Assembly (NCBI RefSeq): GCF_009905605.1
Contig: NZ_JAAAKZ010000005.1
Location: forward strand, 248,001 to 312,000
DNA length: 64,000 bases
Reading direction: 5' to 3'
From: Runella sp. CRIBMP
GTDB taxonomy: Bacteria; Bacteroidota; Bacteroidia; Cytophagales; Spirosomataceae
Position numbers and translations under genes: made by a program. The notes under the pieces were generated by a model. The model did no database searches. It was not told the origin of the DNA and worked only from the letters and a program-made list of their open reading frames with translations. Positions 33,425 to 41,909 of the stretch are shown here, in pieces (within the stretch, counting starts at the first letter, position 1; each line of letters begins with the position of its first letter).

Positions 33425-35263
33425 ATGTGCGGAATTGTAGCGTATGTGGGCCACCGCGAAGCGTGTCCTCTCATCCTGAAGGGTCTCAAACGTCTCGAAT
33501 ACCGAGGCTACGACAGTGCCGGTGTAGCGCTGCTCAATGGAGACGGTCTAAAAATCTACAAAAAGAAAGGTAAAGTCATTGACCTCGAAAATGAACTCCA
33601 AAACAAAGATTTACACGCTACTGTCGGCATCGGCCACACGCGTTGGGCCACCCACGGAGAGCCAAATGATATCAATGCTCACCCCCACTATTCAAACCAT
33701 AAAAAACTGGCCATTATCCACAATGGTATCATCGAAAACTACGACAGTCTAAAACAGGCATTACTCAAAAAAGGCCACGAATTTCGTTCACAAACAGACT
33801 CAGAAGTCTTGGTCCATTTCATTGAAGACATTCAGCAAGAAACCAATTGTTCGTTGGAAGAGGCTGTACGTCTCGCATTGCAAGAGGTAGTGGGTGCATA
33901 CGCCATCGTTTTAATCTCCGAAGATGACCCCACGCAGCTGATTGCCGCCCGCAAAAGCAGCCCGTTGGTCATTGGCGTGGGCGAAAATGAATTCTTTTTT
34001 GCATCTGATGCTACCCCCATCATTGAATACACCAAAGATGTCATTTACTTAGACGACAACCAAGTGGCTTTGGTACGACAGGGAGAGCTAAAAATCGTTA
34101 ATCTCGAAAACGAGCGCCAGGCACCTTACATTCAAAAGTTAGAGCTGGAATTGGAAGCCATTGAAAAAGGTGGCTATGACCATTTTATGCTGAAAGAAAT
34201 CTTCGAACAGCCGCGCTCCATTGCCGATAGTATGCGTGGACGGGTCAACCGCGAAGAGGGAACCTTGCAGTTGGGCGGCCTGAGCGACTACATGGACAAA
34301 CTCGCCGAAGCCAAACGCATCATCATTGTAGGTTGCGGCACGTCGTGGCACGCGGGGCTGGTGGCAGAATACATCTTTGAAGAGCTCGCCCGAATTCCCG
34401 TGGAAGTCGAATATGCTTCAGAGTTTCGTTACCGCAACCCCATTATCAACGCTGACGACTTCGTCATTGCCATTTCTCAATCTGGCGAGACCGCTGATAC
34501 CCTCGCGGCCATTCAGCTTGCTAAATCGAAAGGAGCGACCATTTTCGGCGTGTGCAACGTGGTCGGTTCGTCCATTGCGCGCGAAACCCACGCGGGAGCC
34601 TACACCCACGCGGGCCCCGAAATCGGCGTAGCAAGTACGAAAGCCTTTACGGCACAAGTGACAGTTCTGACGCAGATGGCCATTGCCATTGCCCACAAAC
34701 GGGGTAGCATCACCGAAGAACTCTACCAACAATTGCTCCTTGACCTATCGGCGATTCCGCAGAAGGTGGGACAAGTGCTCAAAGCCGCTGACCGCATCAA
34801 AGAAATTGCGTATATTTTCACCTACGCCCGCAATTTCATCTATCTAGGGCGGGGACTGAATTTTCCCGTTGCGTTGGAAGGGGCTTTGAAACTGAAAGAA
34901 ATTTCGTATATCCACGCCGAAGGATACCCCGCCGCCGAAATGAAACATGGCCCAATTGCGCTCATTGATGAAGACATGCCGGTAGTTTTTATTGCTACCA
35001 AAGACAGTTCATACGAAAAAATTGTTTCCAACATTCAGGAAGTAAAAGCCCGTAAAGGCCGCGTGATTGCTATCGTGACCGAAGGCGATGAGCTGATTCC
35101 GAACATGGTTGATTTTGTGATTGAAGTACCCGAAACGCACGACATCCTGATTCCGTTGCTTTCATCCATTCCGCTACAATTACTTTCGTACTATGTGGCC
35201 GTAATGCGCGGACGCAATGTGGACCAGCCCCGAAATCTGGCAAAATCTGTCACCGTAGAATAA
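33425..35263 (+). CDS. glmS: Glutamine-fructose-6-phosphate aminotransferase (isomerizing)
   Basis: Makes glucosamine-6-phosphate from fructose-6-phosphate and glutamine, the first step of UDP-GlcNAc synthesis. 612 residues, the standard length. Cys2 (MCGIVAYVGH) is the glutaminase nucleophile, with GIGHTRWATHGEP and HNGIIENY as further glutaminase motifs. Two SIS domains follow (about 290-420 and 460-600): GCGTSWHAGLVAEYIFEE, SQSGETADTLAA, GIEVGVAST-type loop EIGVASTKAF, and the C-terminal DQPRNLAKSVTVE. Conservation is complete. It is preceded by an A/T-rich leader with a possible RNA fold. Confidence 0.98.
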   Translation: MCGIVAYVGHREACPLILKGLKRLEYRGYDSAGVALLNGDGLKIYKKKGKVIDLENELQNKDLHATVGIGHTRWATHGEPNDINAHPHYSNHKKLAIIHNGIIENYDSLKQALLKKGHEFRSQTDSEVLVHFIEDIQQETNCSLEEAVRLALQEVVGAYAIVLISEDDPTQLIAARKSSPLVIGVGENEFFFASDATPIIEYTKDVIYLDDNQVALVRQGELKIVNLENERQAPYIQKLELELEAIEKGGYDHFMLKEIFEQPRSIADSMRGRVNREEGTLQLGGLSDYMDKLAEAKRIIIVGCGTSWHAGLVAEYIFEELARIPVEVEYASEFRYRNPIINADDFVIAISQSGETADTLAAIQLAKSKGATIFGVCNVVGSSIARETHAGAYTHAGPEIGVASTKAFTAQVTVLTQMAIAIAHKRGSITEELYQQLLLDLSAIPQKVGQVLKAADRIKEIAYIFTYARNFIYLGRGLNFPVALEGALKLKEISYIHAEGYPAAEMKHGPIALIDEDMPVVFIATKDSSYEKIVSNIQEVKARKGRVIAIVTEGDELIPNMVDFVIEVPETHDILIPLLSSIPLQLLSYYVAVMRGRNVDQPRNLAKSVTVE

Positions 35264-35289
35264 CGGAAGTTAAGTCAAACCTCTTTTGG

Positions 35290-35297
35290 TATTTTTG
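35290..35297 (+). promoter_or_regulatory. -7 promoter element TATTTTTG
   Basis: TAnnTTTG match, 27 bases before the Dabb-domain gene start at 35325. No clear -33 element. Confidence 0.45.
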
Positions 35298-35324
35298 TCA
35301 GGTACTCACCTATTTAATTCTTTT

Positions 35325-35723
35325 ATGAAAAAATCAAGTCGTCGTTCATTTTTAACCGCCGCTACCCTCGTCGGAACGGGGGCAGTTGCCAACGTAATCG
35401 CAGCTGCGCCCAAAAAGCAACTGGTACACCACGTTTTCTTTTGGCTCAAAAACCCAGGCTCCGTAGCCGACCGTGATAAACTGGTAGAAGGCGTGAAAAC
35501 CCTCTCAAAAATAGAGACCATCCGTAAACTACACGTGGGAGTATTGGCAAGCACCGAAAAAAGAGATGTAGTAGATACAAGTTGGGATGTATCGGAGTTG
35601 ATGTTTTTTGACGACACGGCAGGGCAAAAGGTATACCAAGACCATCCGATTCACCAAGAATTCATCAAAAACTACTCCCATTTGTGGAGCAAAGTAGTGG
35701 TGTATGATGCGATGGAAGCTTGA
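35325..35723 (+). CDS. Exported Dabb (stress-responsive A/B barrel) domain protein
   Basis: 132 residues from the ATG at 35325. The N-terminus SSRRSFLTAATLVGTG is a twin-arginine signal, so the protein should be exported folded. The mature part is a Dabb ferredoxin-like barrel: LVHHVFFWLKNPGSVADRDK opening with the conserved H-x-V-x-F/W-x-L-K, and HPIHQEFIKNYSHLW near the end. Dabb proteins dimerise; a few are enzymes or haem-related, most unknown. Confidence 0.87.
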   Translation: MKKSSRRSFLTAATLVGTGAVANVIAAAPKKQLVHHVFFWLKNPGSVADRDKLVEGVKTLSKIETIRKLHVGVLASTEKRDVVDTSWDVSELMFFDDTAGQKVYQDHPIHQEFIKNYSHLWSKVVVYDAMEA

Positions 35724-35736
35724 TAAATGGCGTTTT

Positions 35737-35787
35737 TTCAACGATGACGTCGACTAATAATTATCCCCCATCTTTCGCATCGTTGAA
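35737..35787. repeat. Inverted repeat TTCAACGATG / CATCGTTGAA
   Basis: Perfect 10-bp arms at 35737-35746 and 35778-35787, 31-nt loop, after the Dabb gene. Could end that transcript. A second imperfect dyad (GATTAATCGTT / AACGGTTAATC) lies at about 35813-35847 just before the pterin dehydratase gene. Confidence 0.5.
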
Positions 35788-35866
35788 TAATAAAGTATGT
35801 CAGTTCTGAAGGATTAATCGTTAGTACAAATACCAACGGTTAATCTTAACCATAACAAATTGATAT

Positions 35867-36106
35867 ATGTGGATAGAACAAAACAATAAGCTCGTAAAAG
35901 AATACGAATTTGAAGACTTCAAAGAAGCTTTTGCTTTTATGACCAAAGTGGCCGAAGTAGCCGAGCAGATGAACCATCACCCTTGGTGGTCAAACGTTTA
36001 CAACAAAGTAACTTTTGAGCTTTCTACGCACGATGCCGGCGATAAAGTGACCGAAAAAGACGAAGCCTTGGCCGATGCCATCGAAGAGATTTTTGAGGCG
36101 ATGTAA
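35867..36106 (+). CDS. 4a-hydroxytetrahydrobiopterin dehydratase (pterin carbinolamine dehydratase)
   Basis: 79 residues, cytoplasmic. Dehydrates 4a-hydroxytetrahydropterin to regenerate the pterin cofactor of aromatic amino acid hydroxylases, and in bacteria may also serve molybdopterin or other pterins. The active-site motif is complete: [20 protein letters not shown] then STHDAG, giving the three His and the Tyr/Val/Thr-His pattern of the family. Slightly shorter at the N-terminus than the rat enzyme but normal for bacteria. No aromatic hydroxylase gene is in the window. Confidence 0.95.
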   Translation: MWIEQNNKLVKEYEFEDFKEAFAFMTKVAEVAEQMNHHPWWSNVYNKVTFELSTHDAGDKVTEKDEALADAIEEIFEAM

Positions 36107-36128
36107 TCTCATCCCTACCGACACTCAG

Positions 36129-36163
36129 CCCCCTTTCTCTTAAAAAGAAGGGGGTATTTTTTT
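36129..36163 (+). terminator. Terminator of the pterin dehydratase gene
   Basis: CCCCCTTTCT pairs with AGAAGGGGG (one bulge), followed by TATTTTTTT, 22 bases after the stop. Confidence 0.8.
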
Positions 36164-36173
36164 GATAACTCGC

Positions 36174-36207
36174 AAAAAAAGCCCTCATCGCAAAGCAATG
36201 AGGGCTT
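36174..36207 (-). terminator. Terminator of the ATP synthase operon (minus strand)
   Basis: Stem AAGCCCTCAT / ATGAGGGCTT with a 9-nt loop; the A-run at 36174-36180 reads as a T-run on the minus strand. It is 29 bases past the atpH stop, showing that the operon ends here without atpA or atpG. Confidence 0.9.
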
Positions 36208-36235
36208 CTGTCACTCTAAGCAGATAAAAAATATC

Positions 36236-36772
36236 TTAGTTGAGCAACTTCAATTTTAAGTCGTTTAAGCGCGTGCGAATAGACGCATCTACTTGCCGGT
36301 CTCCAACGCGCAACACGTATCCTCCAATGAGTTTCTCATCTACTTTCTCCTCTAATTCAACTGTTTTGCCAGTAGCTTCTGCTACTATGCTCACAAATTG
36401 TGTACGTAATGGAGCGGTCAATGGCATCGAAGAAGTAATGAGCGCTTTGACAATGCCTTTTTTCTCATCATACAGCTTGATAAACTCTTCCGCGATACTA
36501 AACATGATTCCTTCGCGGTTTTTCTTCGTGATGATGGTAAAGATCGTATAAGAAGTCGGACTTACTCTGGTCTTAAACACTCCTTCCAGAATCGCCAATT
36601 TCTTGTCGTGACGTACCACAGGGCTTTTAAGGGCCAACATCAATCCACGATTTTCTTCTGCTGTCTGCTTGAAGAAAAGCATATCCTGATAAACAGTGTC
36701 CACCACGTTTTGTTCTTGTGCCAAGTCAATAAGCGATTTGGCGTATCGTAATGCTACGGTAGATTCAGACAT
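36236..36772 (-). CDS. atpH: F0F1 ATP synthase subunit delta
   Basis: 178 residues. Part of the peripheral stalk joining F1 alpha subunits to the b subunits. Family features: N-terminal helical domain ALRYAKSLIDLAQEQNVVD and the C-terminal signature EKVDEKLIGGYVLRVGDRQVD with DASIRTRLNDLK. Last gene of the operon here; a terminator follows 29 bases later, so the alpha and gamma genes must lie elsewhere in the genome. Confidence 0.95.
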   Translation of the reverse strand: MSESTVALRYAKSLIDLAQEQNVVDTVYQDMLFFKQTAEENRGLMLALKSPVVRHDKKLAILEGVFKTRVSPTSYTIFTIITKKNREGIMFSIAEEFIKLYDEKKGIVKALITSSMPLTAPLRTQFVSIVAEATGKTVELEEKVDEKLIGGYVLRVGDRQVDASIRTRLNDLKLKLLN

Positions 36773-36828
36773 AATTTATTGAACAGTTACCATTGAACAT
36801 CAACAGTTCAATGTTGAATGATAATTGA

Positions 36829-37323
36829 CTAGTTAAGTCTTGCTTCTTTGGCCAAATCAGCTACCAATTTCTCCTGCGAGGTCTTGTCGCCTAATTCTTT
36901 GCGCAACACTTTCTCGGCAATATCAAGCGAAATCGTGACGATTTCTTTCTTCATTTGAGCAACAATGGCTACGCGCTCATTGTTGATGGCCTCACGTGCA
37001 TCTTCAATAATGCGTTTTCCTTCGATACCTGCGCGGTCTTTTGCTTCGGCAATCAGACGGTCGGCAGATTCTTTGGCAGATTTCAAAATGCTGTCGCGCT
37101 CGGCACGGGCTTGAGCCAGTAATTTTTCATTGTCTGACTGCAACTTAGCCATGTCGGCACGGGTCTTTTCGGCCAAATCAAGCGCGCTTTGAATCTGATG
37201 TTCGCGTTCTTTTAAGCCGTTCATGATGGGTTTCCAAGCGGCTACGCGCAGGATCACCACCAAGATAACAAATACCACCAACATCCAGAAAAGTAAGCCG
37301 ATTGCGGGGGTTAACAATTCCAT
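36829..37323 (-). CDS. atpF: F0F1 ATP synthase subunit b
   Basis: 164 residues. One N-terminal membrane helix (GLLFWMLVVFVILVVILRVA) and a long charged amphipathic helix (AWKPIMNGLKEREHQIQSAL onward) form the peripheral stalk. Length and pattern are typical. Spacing to atpH is 56 bp, where a small dyad CATTGAAC / GTTCAATG (36791-36813) occurs. Confidence 0.95.
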   Translation of the reverse strand: MELLTPAIGLLFWMLVVFVILVVILRVAAWKPIMNGLKEREHQIQSALDLAEKTRADMAKLQSDNEKLLAQARAERDSILKSAKESADRLIAEAKDRAGIEGKRIIEDAREAINNERVAIVAQMKKEIVTISLDIAEKVLRKELGDKTSQEKLVADLAKEARLN

Positions 37324-37386
37324 TTGAATACAGTTTACAGTTTTGAGATAATAATTTAGAATTCCTCTTGTTTACTACAAAAGAGA

Positions 37387-37426
37387 GGATTTCGTACCGA
37401 CGCCTAATGCGCACAGTACGAAATCC
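37387..37426. promoter_or_regulatory. Intercistronic hairpin between atpE and atpF
   Basis: Perfect 11-bp arms GGATTTCGTAC (37387-37397) and GTACGAAATCC (37416-37426). On the transcript it lies just 3' of the c-subunit gene. No strong T-run follows, so it is more likely to mark an mRNA processing or stability point than full termination. Confidence 0.55.
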
Positions 37427-37437
37427 CTTTGTTGCAA

Positions 37438-37710
<273 letters not shown>

Positions 37711-37759
37711 TTATTATATAGTGAAACAAAAGAATTCAATTGAAAATACTATGCGCAAA

Positions 37760-38857
37760 TTAGTGTCCGTGGTCAGCTTCGTGGCTTTCTTCGATAGAGC
37801 TTCCGATGTACATTGAAGTCAGGAGCGTAAAGATAAAGGCCTGCAAAAACGCCACCAATAACTCAATAACGTTCATAAACAACGTAAAGATGAGCACCAA
37901 CGGGCTCACCGCCCAACCAGTACCGCCACCGCCTAAGTTGTTGGCAATAAATATCAAACCTAAAAGGCTCAAGATGATGATGTGACCCGCCGTGATGTTG
38001 GCAAAAAGTCGAACCATCAATGAGAAAGGCTTCATGAATACACCCACGATTTCTACCGGAATCATAATCGGCAACAAAGCAACAGGTACACCCGTTGGCT
38101 TAATCAAGTGAGCGAAATAATGCTTATTGGCGCTAAAGTGAACAATGATAAAGGTAATAACCGCCAGAATCAACGTTACGGCGATGTTGCCCGTTAAGTT
38201 TGCGCCACCAGGAACCAACCCAAGCAGGTTGTTTACCCAAATGAAGAAAAACAAGGTCAATAAATAAGGCAAGTATCTTTCGTACTTAGGGCCAATGGCA
38301 GGCTTCACCACTTCATCCCGAATAAACAGAATGATAGGCTCCAAAAACGACTGAATGCCCGAAGGAGCTTTTCCTTTATTTTTGGAATAACCTTTGGCAA
38401 CCGAGGTAAAGATAAGCAAAAGAATAACGGCACTTAAAAGTAGAGAAGCTACGTTCTTAGTAATGGAAAAATCCAATACGTGTGCTTCTTTATTGGCTTT
38501 GCCATCTGCCCCGATTGGGTAGATATGCTCATGCTCCAACACGTAGCCTAAGGCTTTGTTGGGATACACGTGATTTTCGTGATCTTCGTGGGTAGCATCG
38601 GGCGAGTGGTAGAAGTTGCTCGATGAAAATACCTTCACCCCATTGTCATAAATAATGACAGGAAGCGGTATTGACAAACCATGCGCAAATTCCCATTCGT
38701 GGGCATCTGCGATGTGGTGCATGATCATCTCACCAATGTTGAATTTGCTTTCTTTGGCTTCATGGTCATGAGCCGGTTCTTCGGCGAAAGCAACGGAAAA
38801 AGTAACAAAAAGTAGCGCGAATGTCGCGAAAAATGTATGACGTAAGGTCTGAAACAT
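37760..38857 (-). CDS. atpB: F0F1 ATP synthase subunit a
   Basis: 365 residues, about 90 longer than the E. coli protein because of an N-terminal extension. It starts with a signal-like segment (TFFATFALLFVTFSVAFAEE) and then a His/Glu/Asp-rich extracytoplasmic part (HDHEAKES, HHIADAHEWEFAHG, THEDHENHVYP), as usual in Bacteroidota. The membrane domain carries the essential Arg in SLMVRLFANITAGH and ends ESHEADHGH. Forms the proton half-channels with the c ring. Confidence 0.96.
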   Translation of the reverse strand: MFQTLRHTFFATFALLFVTFSVAFAEEPAHDHEAKESKFNIGEMIMHHIADAHEWEFAHGLSIPLPVIIYDNGVKVFSSSNFYHSPDATHEDHENHVYPNKALGYVLEHEHIYPIGADGKANKEAHVLDFSITKNVASLLLSAVILLLIFTSVAKGYSKNKGKAPSGIQSFLEPIILFIRDEVVKPAIGPKYERYLPYLLTLFFFIWVNNLLGLVPGGANLTGNIAVTLILAVITFIIVHFSANKHYFAHLIKPTGVPVALLPIMIPVEIVGVFMKPFSLMVRLFANITAGHIIILSLLGLIFIANNLGGGGTGWAVSPLVLIFTLFMNVIELLVAFLQAFIFTLLTSMYIGSSIEESHEADHGH

Positions 38858-38895
38858 AACTAACGATTAACGAATTACAAATTAAGAATACGCTC

Positions 38896-39261
38896 CTATT
38901 CCAAATCGCGGCGCAAGTTACGATACAATCCGTATATTTCAAAACAAGTATAAAATAAATAAAATGCAAAAAAGGTAACGACGAAGCTATTGGGGGAGGT
39001 CACCTTGAAATACAAAAATACCCCTACAAATACCAAGCACATTAAGAGGCGAACGACGACCGTGGTTAGGTAAAATTGAACAAATCTTTCTCTATTCTCC
39101 TTAAAACCCTGCTCCATCAAACGGTGTTGAAGCAACGAAACCACAAAAAAGAAGGCCAGAATAGTCCATTTTTCAGGATGGATATAGGCACCGACTGAAA
39201 AGTAATCGGCTGTAAAAAGTACAATTCCCAAAAAGAACGTAAAAAGGATAGTTCGAAGCAT
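38896..39261 (-). CDS. Small membrane protein in the ATP synthase operon, AtpI-like position
   Basis: 121 residues from the ATG at 39261, with four hydrophobic segments (FFLGIVLFTADYF, WTILAFFFVVSLL, LMCLVFVGVFLYF, FVVTFFAFYLFYTCFEIYGL). It sits between atpZ and atpB, where AtpI-type assembly factors are encoded. Sequence match to AtpI is not clear, so function is inferred from position: assembly of the c ring or Mg transport. Confidence 0.75.
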   Translation of the reverse strand: MLRTILFTFFLGIVLFTADYFSVGAYIHPEKWTILAFFFVVSLLQHRLMEQGFKENRERFVQFYLTTVVVRLLMCLVFVGVFLYFKVTSPNSFVVTFFAFYLFYTCFEIYGLYRNLRRDLE

Positions 39262-39351
39262 TTTATAAAAGTTAATCAACGAAATAGGTAACAAACAGCA
39301 GGTAAGTACCGAGTATTACAAAAATATATTGGGTCATCTTTCCCTTAGAAA

Positions 39352-39570
39352 TCAGGATTTGACCTGCCGAATGAAATTATACAAGGCGGCAGCGATAGAA
39401 AGTAAAGATAATGCCAATGTCCAACCTGGAATTTTATTTCCCTGCCATTCGTCCAGCTTTACTCCCGCGTAGGTTCCCAGTCCGATGGTTCCGAGCATTT
39501 GCAAGCCAATGCTCGAATATTTGGCGTAATTGGTCGTCTTTTTATGCATTGAATCGCCATTATCGGTCAT
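39352..39570 (-). CDS. AtpZ/AtpI family protein
   Basis: 72 residues with two membrane helices. The pattern YSSIGLQMLGTIGLGTYAGV, KLDEW, then a second helix is the AtpZ signature (conserved G-x-x-x-G helix, K-L-D-x-W). It assists ATP synthase assembly or divalent cation supply. It lies 21 bp downstream of the Kir channel gene, so both share one transcript. Confidence 0.88.
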   Translation of the reverse strand: MTDNGDSMHKKTTNYAKYSSIGLQMLGTIGLGTYAGVKLDEWQGNKIPGWTLALSLLSIAAALYNFIRQVKS

Positions 39571-39591
39571 TTTACAATAAAGGATTTGAAC

Positions 39592-40578
39592 TTAATTCAA
39601 CTCTTTGAGCTCATAATCGTGTATTTTTTGGACATCTACGCTCACAATATCGTCCCGCTTACCGCTGTCAAACATGGGAACAAACTTTGCGCCCCACACC
39701 ACTTCTTCGTACCGAAACGAATACCGAGCATGTACCGATTGCAAAAAAGTTTCTTCGGTAGCCCGAACATACACCAGAAACTCCGTATCCGACTCGGCCA
39801 AGCTGTCTTCCGTGGCACCGTATAAAGGACTCGCTTCAGTGATAGGATGCACAATGGTCCAACTTAATGGAAAAAAATTCACCTGGCTACGTTCCAGTTT
39901 TAATTGATAATAACGCCTCGAACGCTGTCCGTTGGGTAAGGTTTCCAATCGTGAAAGTGAAATCTCCACCCGCACATCCACCAACTCCGTCGGGCTCTCG
40001 TTAATCATCCGAAACATCCAACCGTTGATGTCCAAATAAGGCGCAAAGATAGCATTTCGGCTAAAAAGAATTTTGGGAACGGGACGCGAAAACCGTCCAT
40101 AGACCAAACCCGACGCAATCGCAAAGCCTAACACGCCCACCAGCGACTCAATAGATGAAAGTCCGCTCGCCACTAGCCCCACAGGCGCCACATGCCCATA
40201 GCCTACGGTGGTCAATGTTTGGGCGCTAAAAAAGAACGCCCCCCAAAACTGCTCCATTGTACTGACAGCCTTAATTCCCTGAAGGTGCTCTACCCCTATC
40301 ATCATGTAAAGCACTGAAAAAAAGCAGTTTACCACAAAATAAACTAAAAATACGACCAGAAAGAACATCGGCCAAGAAAGCCCAGTCAGGCGATGAAAAA
40401 TATCAAGCCTCGCCCAAAATGAGCCATTGACTCGGCGCGCATTAAAAGACCCGTCGGATTTCATCAATCGCCCGCGGTCATTGGTAATGCGGGTTCCAAA
40501 TCCTACGTCACGGCGTTCTTCCTCTTTTTCGAGAAGTTTACTGTTTTTAACCTCAGTGATAAGTCGATGTGTAGCCAT
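39592..40578 (-). CDS. Inward-rectifier type potassium channel (KirBac family)
   Basis: 328 residues from the ATG at 40578. N-terminal slide helix region, outer helix (WPMFFLVVFLVYFVVNCFFS), pore helix and selectivity filter TLTTVGYGHVAP, inner helix (SLVGVLGFAIASGLVYGRFS), then a cytoplasmic immunoglobulin-like domain (about 145-328) with the family features SRPVPKILFSRNAIFAPYL and PLSWTIVHPI. All channel parts are intact. It is the first gene of the run that continues into atpZ and the F0 genes with only 21 bp between, an unusual coupling of potassium conductance and ATP synthase. Confidence 0.94.
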   Translation of the reverse strand: MATHRLITEVKNSKLLEKEEERRDVGFGTRITNDRGRLMKSDGSFNARRVNGSFWARLDIFHRLTGLSWPMFFLVVFLVYFVVNCFFSVLYMMIGVEHLQGIKAVSTMEQFWGAFFFSAQTLTTVGYGHVAPVGLVASGLSSIESLVGVLGFAIASGLVYGRFSRPVPKILFSRNAIFAPYLDINGWMFRMINESPTELVDVRVEISLSRLETLPNGQRSRRYYQLKLERSQVNFFPLSWTIVHPITEASPLYGATEDSLAESDTEFLVYVRATEETFLQSVHARYSFRYEEVVWGAKFVPMFDSGKRDDIVSVDVQKIHDYELKELN

Positions 40579-40767
40579 ACGATAATGAGCAATCAATGAA
40601 GGGGGTAAATAGTCTATTTTCTCCTAACAATTTCCCCTTCGTTTCCCGTTCAATCAATAACTAAAATTAATGATAAAAGCCTCATTTTAAGATAGCAAGA
40701 CAGCTCCATTATCATTTATACCGACGAATACCCAGTTTTGAAACTCAAAATACAGCCCAAGAACACT

Positions 40768-40775
40768 TACCTTTG
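40768..40775 (+). promoter_or_regulatory. -7 promoter element TACCTTTG
   Basis: Exact consensus, 14 bases before the GTG start at 40790, giving a very short leader. TTTTG occurs upstream (40736-40740), but at a longer spacing than usual. Confidence 0.55.
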
Positions 40776-40789
40776 CAAAAAAGTAGGGT

Positions 40790-41788
40790 GTGAAAAAAGT
40801 ATCAGTTCTAATCGCCGCTCGCAACGAAGCGGATAATATCGTCGCCTGTTTGCAGTCTGTGGCGGCATTGAGTTATCCACCAGAACACCTGCAAATCCTC
40901 ATCGGCAATGACGCTTCGGAAGATGAGACGGGGGCGTTGGTGCAGGAGTTTATTCGGGACAAACCTCATTTTGAACTTATTAACATTATCCCCGCTCCTG
41001 ATTCAGGCGGTGCATCGACCCTGAAAGGAAAGACCAATGCGTTGGCTCAATTGGCACAGCGGGCTCAGGGTGAATTTCTATTTTTTACGGATGCCGATAT
41101 TGAAGTACCAGAGCGGTGGATTGAAAACATGCTTTCGCATTTTAAACCCAACGTAGGCATTGTAACGGGAATTACGGCCATAAAAGGGGGAGGCGTATTT
41201 GGACTGATGCAAGCCCTCGAATGGTTGTATTATCTTTCATTTATGCGTTTATTTTCACTTTTTGGGGTCCCTATTACGGCAATGGGCAACAACATGGCCG
41301 TAAGTCGTAAAGCTTTTCAGGCCGTGGGAGGGTACGAAAAAGTAGGTTTTTCAATCACCGAAGACTACGCTCTTTTTCACGCCATCATAACCCAAGGTTT
41401 TAAATTCGCCCAACTATTTGACCGCCGCGTCCTGACCCTTTCCCAGCCGATTCCGACCTTTTCTCAACTATTGATTCAACGAAAACGCTGGATGTACGGC
41501 GCCATGACCCTGCCTTGGGGGCAACGTATCGGGGTGTATGTCAATGCATTATTCCTTCCATTTATAGTGCTTCTAGTCATTTTTTTACCCAAAGCCGCCC
41601 TTGTTATTTTATTCTTATACGTTCTGTGGGTTTGTACTTGGTTGGTCAGTATTTTAAATTGGCTGCAACAACCTCACCTTTTTATCGGCGTCCCTTTTTT
41701 CTGGCTTTACCACCTCTTGATGAACTTTGTGATGCTGATTAATTTTTATGTACGAAAAACCACCGTCTGGAAAGGGCGAGAGTATTGA
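40790..41788 (+). CDS. Family 2 glycosyltransferase, membrane-bound
   Basis: 332 residues, start GTG 40790. The GT-A domain has SVLIAARNEADNI, the nucleotide-binding IGNDASEDET, the DxD-type FFTDADIEVP, and a Q(R)xxRW-like QRKRWMYGAM, as in processive GT2 enzymes. C-terminal membrane helices (about 250-320) anchor it in the inner membrane. Substrate unknown; exopolysaccharide or glycolipid synthesis is likely. No other polysaccharide genes adjoin it. Confidence 0.92.
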   Translation: MKKVSVLIAARNEADNIVACLQSVAALSYPPEHLQILIGNDASEDETGALVQEFIRDKPHFELINIIPAPDSGGASTLKGKTNALAQLAQRAQGEFLFFTDADIEVPERWIENMLSHFKPNVGIVTGITAIKGGGVFGLMQALEWLYYLSFMRLFSLFGVPITAMGNNMAVSRKAFQAVGGYEKVGFSITEDYALFHAIITQGFKFAQLFDRRVLTLSQPIPTFSQLLIQRKRWMYGAMTLPWGQRIGVYVNALFLPFIVLLVIFLPKAALVILFLYVLWVCTWLVSILNWLQQPHLFIGVPFFWLYHLLMNFVMLINFYVRKTTVWKGREY

Positions 41789-41842
41789 AAAACGGGAAAA
41801 CCGAAAAATAGAAAACCGAAAAATAGAAAACTGAAAACCGTA
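41789..41842. repeat. Short A-rich tandem repeat
   Basis: Imperfect repeats of a 15-bp unit, CGAAAAATAGAAAAC, two exact copies with degenerate flanks, directly after the GT2 gene. Likely slippage products in the spacer. Confidence 0.7.
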
Positions 41843-41909
41843 CAAGCCAACTGCAAAAACTGAAAAGTGTTTGTATTCAAAGCGCTTCATCTTTCTCCAT
41901 TCACGAATC

